Shown here: one piece after another, positions 59,878 to 64,000 of the stretch
How positions within the stretch are numbered: the first letter of the stretch is position 1
Layout: each line of letters begins with the position of its first letter
The notes under the pieces: generated by a model
What the model was told of the DNA's origin: nothing
Database searches by the model: none
What the model saw: only the letters and a program-made list of their open reading frames with translations
Assembly (NCBI GenBank): GCA_047967505.1
Contig: CM106539.1
From: Dipteris shenzhenensis
Taxonomy: Eukaryota; Polypodiophyta; Polypodiopsida; Gleicheniales
Reading direction: 5' to 3' (one strand)
Length of the DNA: 64,000 nucleotides
Made by a program: the position numbers and the translations under genes

Positions 59878-60195
59878 ACACTCACGCACACACACACACA
59901 CAAAACAAAAGTTTATTAACATCTTTGAAAGATTGAAGGGTCTATGAGACTGAAGGAAAAAAAGATATAATAGAAGTCTAAGGTGTGAGGCCACTAAAGC
60001 GGGCATCCACAACCAAGACTGAAGATCAATAAAGAGATACATTGCAGTGTCATTGTAGTAGAGTACACAAATGCCTGTCCATATATGAGCCAAAAAAAAA
60101 AAAACATCAAAGCACAAAAGGGAGGAAGATTCCATCGCTGGGCCATCTGATCTACTAACCGTCCGAATGATAGAACCTATGTATGTTGTTTGTGC
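59836..60195 (-). repeat. C13/CA microsatellite and adjacent LINE-like 3' tail
   Basis: C13 then (CA)n with CTCA interruptions (59836-59902), then 'caaaacaaaagtttattaac' and 'tctttgaaagattgaagggtctatga'. The latter phrase recurs at 63350-63380 ('tctttgaaagatggaagggtctatga'), again right after a microsatellite. On the minus strand both look like 3' ends of related LINEs or LINE-mobilised copies. Confidence 0.6.
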
Positions 60196-60383
60196 GACCA
60201 ACTTTGTCGGTTGGCTAAGGATAGAAGAGATGATCTCAATTGATAGTGGCTCTGGTTTTGGTGATCACCGATGCTGTCTCCCCAAGTCAAATAGTAAAGA
60301 GGAGATGTTTGCAATCTCTCATGTGAGGGTCAACTAGAGAGCAATACTATCCTGTCATGTGCTTTGGGTCCCAACAATGTCAT

Positions 60384-60686
60384 TGTTGGAATATGTAAGC
60401 AAGAACTAGAACTAGAAACTGGAAATGAAATAACAAGACTGAAAGACTAGAAATACCTTGAGAAGAGTGTAGACAAGACACAAGCTAGACTGATAGATTA
60501 CAATGATGTGACCCATTGAATATATGGGCCAAAGTACAAGACATAAAGCAAGAGTGCTTATGGGATAATTGTAGAAGTGCCACATGGCACACACTCAAGA
60601 CATAAAGACTAGACTTAGACTTAGACTTAGATTTAGACAAAGGTAGACTAGGAAATAGTACACTTAGTGTGCACTTATCTCCAACA
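60384..60686 (-). repeat. 3' LTR of the gag-only element
   Basis: 303 bp, tgttggaatatg…ctccaaca, canonical TG…CA ends. It includes a small 'gacttagacttagacttaga' tandem; a T indel at its end is the only length difference from the partner LTR. Confidence 0.93.
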
Positions 60687-61008
60687 CCCTCCTTAAGTGG
60701 ACACTAGGAGTAAGACAGAAAGACAAGACTAGAAGACAGACATAAAGACTGATAGACTGAGAGACAAGATAGAAGACATGACAGACAAAAGATCCTAAGA
60801 CACCCCTCCTCAAGTGATATCCTCATATGGGTCCACAAGGGTAGGGACAAGATGGATCTAAAACACAGTCAGATTGATAGACAAATAGACAGACAGACAA
60901 GACTAGATAGACAGAAGACTGACTGTAGACAAATAGAAAGACCAAGACACTAGAACCCCTTGACCTACATCATCGGTGGTCAAGGTGGTAGACAAGACAT
61001 AGAAGTAA

Positions 61009-61810
61009 TCAGAAAGCCCATTTCTCATCATGTGAGGAAGGAACAGTAGGATCAGCTGATGGAGATGTTGCAGCAACATGGGCTGAGGCAGATGCAGGGG
61101 CTGATGTAGAGGTTTTGGAGTAGCAGTCCCTCTCCCGGTGATTATCACCGCCACAAATGGTGCATGGATGAGCCTTGAAACAGTCCTTCTCCATATGATT
61201 AGTTTTGCCACAATGGGTGCAAGGCTTTCTTACCTTAGAACTTCCTTTCTTTGCAAAAAAAGTAGTGTCAGTTACCTTTCGTTGTTGAATTCTTTCTTCC
61301 TCTTGGAGAGCATTGATGATACCCTCAAGAGAAGGATTATTATGATACTTGAAGGTAGTGACAAGAGTAGCATAGGTGTCAGGTATAGCAATGTCTTCGG
61401 AGATGGGAGACTTGACTGACGCAAGCTGAACCATAAGACTGCGAAGATAATTGACATGAGAGGCTATAGTAGCTCCTTCCTGCATATGTAGATCAAAGAA
61501 TGAGATCATAAGTGCAATCTTAGAGTTTTTAGATCGGGCTCCAAAAAGGGTATCCAAAGTGATCCATACTTGAGGAGCAGACTGTATGTCGGAGATGTGA
61601 ATCATCTCCAAGGCCGAGCAATATAATAGCATAGGCTTTGTCATTCTTGGCAGTGACAACTTGCTCAGAAGGACCTTCGGGAGCAGCACGTTGAACAATG
61701 TCCCCAAGACCTTCTTTCATAAGATGGCACTTGATTTTGATCTGCCAAGTATGAAAGTTGGTCCCATTGAATTTGTTGATAGATATGAGAGAATGAGAGG
61801 AAGATGCCAT
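61009..61810 (-). pseudogene. Copia-type Gag with two zinc knuckles, one frameshift
   Basis: The ATG at 61810 opens MASSSHSLISINKFNGTNFHTW, a standard copia Gag start. Near 61625 the protein-like reading moves to the frame that continues to 61009 (…DIQSAPQVWITLDTLFG…, HMQEGATIASHVNYL), so one base has been gained or lost. Two CCHC knuckles follow, CTHCGKTNHMEKDC and CTICGGDNHRERDC, then an Ala/Ser/Pro tail. The frame ends …SSHDEKWAF-stop, about where a protease domain would begin in a full copia element, suggesting that the rest of pol was deleted there. Two knuckles instead of the usual one is unusual for copia. Confidence 0.88.
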
Positions 61811-62567
61811 GTGGGAAGGTCTTACCTCTTGCTAGGATGCAAGGGCAGTGTCTATTCCCTTACAATATTGCAGAGATAAATGAGAGGAGAGATCCAAGAA
61901 GCCGGTTCTCTCACCACTTTGTCAAGGCCATAGCATATGACAGCCCATCGAAGCAGGAGGAACCAGCAAAAAAAGGAGAGACTGTTCAGCAAACTGAAAG
62001 AGGCAAAAGCTCAGTACCTTAATCCCGGCAGAAGTAGAAGTGTAAAAAGGATGCAGATCTCCGTGAAGGAGCTGGAGAAGCCGTCAGCCTGTGCAGGTAC
62101 AGATTTCGTACAGTCGTATGGACTGTACGGACAACAGAGTACGATGTATGAAGTACGGGCGGCGTACGCTCGGCGAAGTACGGACGGCGTACGAAATACG
62201 GGTGGCGGAGTACGGAGTACGGCCGAAGTACGGACGTCGTGCAGAGTACGGATAGTAGGTACGACAGCAGGTGCAGAAGTGACAGCAGATTTACGCAGAT
62301 CTGGCGCAGAGATTTGGAGTAGGCGCAGAGATTGGAGCGGGAATACACACAGTAGAGTCGCGCAAATCTGGAGTGCAATGGCGGGGCAGAAAGAGGGAAG
62401 ATCTCGGAGAAGAGGCGGCCAGCAGAAGTGTAGAAGAAGGCGGTGCAGAGGTAGAGGTGCCACGAGAGGCTGAAGAGAGATGCCGGAAGGAGAGGGAGAG
62501 GTAAGCTGAAAGGAGAAGACGAAGCTATGGCTGCAGCAGAGTGAGAGGAGAGGAGAGGGGATCTACA
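61811..62567 (-). other. Leader of the gag-only element with a GTACGG-rich array
   Basis: A 0.76-kb untranslated leader, purine-rich on the plus strand. At 62105-62250 the hexamer gtacgg or its variants (gtacgc, gtacga) occurs about a dozen times, often as 'gaagtacggacggcgtacg' inverted pairs. Confidence 0.75.
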
Positions 62568-62580
62568 TGCTCTGATACCA

Positions 62581-62882
62581 TGTTGGAATATGGAAGCAAG
62601 AACTAGAACTAGAAACCGGAAATGAAATAACAAGACTGAAAGACTAGAAATACCTTGAGAAGAGTGTAGACAAGACACAAGCTAGACTGATAGATTACAA
62701 TGATGTGACCCATTGAATATATGGGCCAAAGTACAAGACATAAAGCAAGAGTGCATATGGGATAATTGTAGAAGTGCCACATGGCACACACTCAAGACAT
62801 AAAGACTAGACTTAGACTTAGACTTAGATTAGACAAAGGTAGACTAGGAAATAGTACACTTAGTGTGCACTTATCTCCAACA
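62581..62882 (-). repeat. 5' LTR of the gag-only element
   Basis: 302 bp, same ends as its partner, with the primer site immediately inside (62568-62580). Confidence 0.93.
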
Positions 62883-62887
62883 GTCAT

Positions 62888-64000
62888 GCCCCCTCTTGCC
62901 TCTAGCTCAAGTCACTAGTGAAGAAGTTTGTCATCGTCCTCTAACTCGACCTTGGTTCTGATCAGCCATCTTGGTCTTTCCTCTACACTTGTAGGACTCA
63001 GTCTCTATGTCACTGGGCCTCGAGGGTCCACACATTGCTGATTAAGAAATCTTTGAGTGGTCCACATCCGCTCCTAAATTGACGATGTCATCATCCACGG
63101 ATCTCATAGTACACATGGCATCGGAATGCAAAGTGTTCCTCTGTCTAAATCTAATGCATGTTCGATAAAGTACATATCCGTCTCTCACGTGGAGTGCCCT
63201 CTGCTTGCTGTGTCTCAATACATAGTCAATGAGAGGATAGCCGGAATAGCCAATCGAGATCCTCACTGCATGTGGGGATAGATCTAAGTATAGCTAGGGG
63301 GATTGATAAAACCCAGAGAGAGAAAGAAAGAAAGAAAGAAAGATAATTAAAAGTCTTTGAAAGATGGAAGGGTCTATGACACTGAAAGAACTTGATACAA
63401 TGAGCTAAATGGGCGAGTCTCTAAGCAGGCATCAACACCCAATACGAATACAACATAATCTTGAAACACTGATGCATTAAAATGTCCACGTAGAGGATGG
63501 AAACTATGGTATGGCATATCACTGCGATGATCCTCTGAAAGCTGGCACAGGGATCAAGCCCAAGAGGGAGCTTGGTGGTGCACGAGCTGCGGTTGCATAA
63601 AACCTGTGATAGGAGTGCTGGCGACAGTTAGTATGTATCGTCTAATGTGGTCTCCTAGCTGTGGCCCTTCGACGAATGAATGCCATTGTCCCCCCATCGA
63701 CCATGTGTCCAGTCTTGTGAACATGGAAGGAAGGTCCGCAAGCCCGATCTGTCACCGGCAAGTCCATCGTGTCTCTCCCTCTGGTGGACCTCGGCTCAGT
63801 CCTCTCCCTAGCTGGGAAAACCCAATGATCATGCTCTGAGTGGAATCTGGCTGTCCCGCCTACGTGGATGCTCTTTGTGTCAGATAGCCTCATGAATGAA
63901 AATCACCAGACATCTTTGATCTGGGTAAGACAAGAAACTGGAGAAGGATCCGAAACCATCCCTAAAGGGACAATGGTAACAACCTCAGATCTCATAGTAC
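62888..64000. other. No gene recognised; includes (GAAA)n and a LINE-like tail
   Basis: A (GAAA)n tract at 63320-63344 precedes 'tctttgaaagatggaagggtctatga' (63353-63378), the same tail phrase as at 59920-59950. The remaining frames, including 63606-63839 and its opposite, show no domain. Confidence 0.5.

Larger units (their letters stand above)
60379..62887 (-). mobile_element. Gag-only copia derivative (TR-GAG-like), 2.5 kb, recent
   Basis: LTRs at 60384-60686 (303 bp) and 62581-62882 (302 bp) are flanked by an exact GTCAT duplication (60379-60383, 62883-62887). On the minus strand the tRNA-iMet primer site (complement of tgctctgatacca, 62568-62580) and a polypurine tract (complement of ccctccttaa, 60687-60696) are in place. 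The LTRs differ by three substitutions and one 1-bp indel, about 1%. The interior carries a 0.77-kb leader and a gag gene, but no reverse transcriptase, integrase or RNase H. It must be mobilised in trans. Terminal-repeat retrotransposons with gag only (TR-GAG) are known in plants. Confidence 0.92.

Noticed and set aside
2799-63344. CRISPR-like regular repeats
   Set aside because: All short repeats are microsatellites, minisatellites or transposon subterminal arrays in eukaryotic DNA; spacing and spacer structure do not fit CRISPR.

Overview
This is nuclear DNA from a land plant with a large, repeat-rich genome. Three things show this: a spliced GARP/MYB-CC transcription factor gene, a plant-type receptor-like kinase, and a spliced mitochondrial adrenodoxin-reductase-type gene, all set among Ty1/copia retrotransposons, a CACTA-type DNA transposon, a LINE, MITE-like elements and many GA, CT and CA microsatellites. 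Introns over 4 kb filled with repeats suggest a fern, lycophyte or gymnosperm rather than a compact angiosperm. That is inference; the species cannot be fixed from this window.

Layout. 1-13.5 kb is mostly non-coding: microsatellites, a 676-bp inverted repeat (4212-4887), short tandem duplications, and one unidentified open segment on the minus strand (2256-2727). A Tourist-like MITE lies at 13.5 kb. A CpG-rich zone (14.0-15.6 kb) leads into a complete PHR1-like MYB-CC gene (15633-22200, plus strand, 7 exons, 509 codons, 4.4-kb fourth intron). A truncated copia element with a tandemly duplicated leader (24.2-25.4 kb) adjoins a remnant of a CACTA transposase and its terminal repeats (25.4-26.1 kb). 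A membrane-anchored kinase gene without an ectodomain follows at 26970-28242; its two frameshifts both fall at G runs.

29975-34280 is a CACTA-like DNA transposon on the minus strand. It keeps a transposase-associated zinc domain and a DUF4216-like tail, has lost the catalytic core, and carries arrays of a CGCTATATAGCG palindrome plus a minisatellite and a strong hairpin. 35978-41567 is an almost complete copia element (minus strand) with two 354-bp LTRs, a GTCCC target duplication, tRNA-iMet primer site and polypurine tract; its gag-pol is broken by six in-frame TAG codons and one 13-bp duplication. 42-46 kb holds inverted and degenerate tandem repeats.

47282-53011 carries the last six exons of a mitochondrial NADPH:adrenodoxin (ferredoxin) oxidoreductase on the minus strand. 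Its 4.2-kb intron contains a copia gag relic, a second gag relic, a MITE and a short TTAGGG-type telomeric tract. The N-terminal FAD-domain exons were not found in the window. 53-57.5 kb is tandem and low-complexity DNA. 58.4-59.8 kb is the 3' part of a LINE. 60384-62882 is a young gag-only copia derivative (TR-GAG-like) with about 1% LTR divergence and a GTCAT target duplication. The rest to 64 kb has no recognisable gene.

The three host genes are not functionally linked. The MYB-CC factor probably regulates transcription (phosphate-starvation family), the kinase signals at a membrane, and the reductase feeds electrons to mitochondrial ferredoxin.
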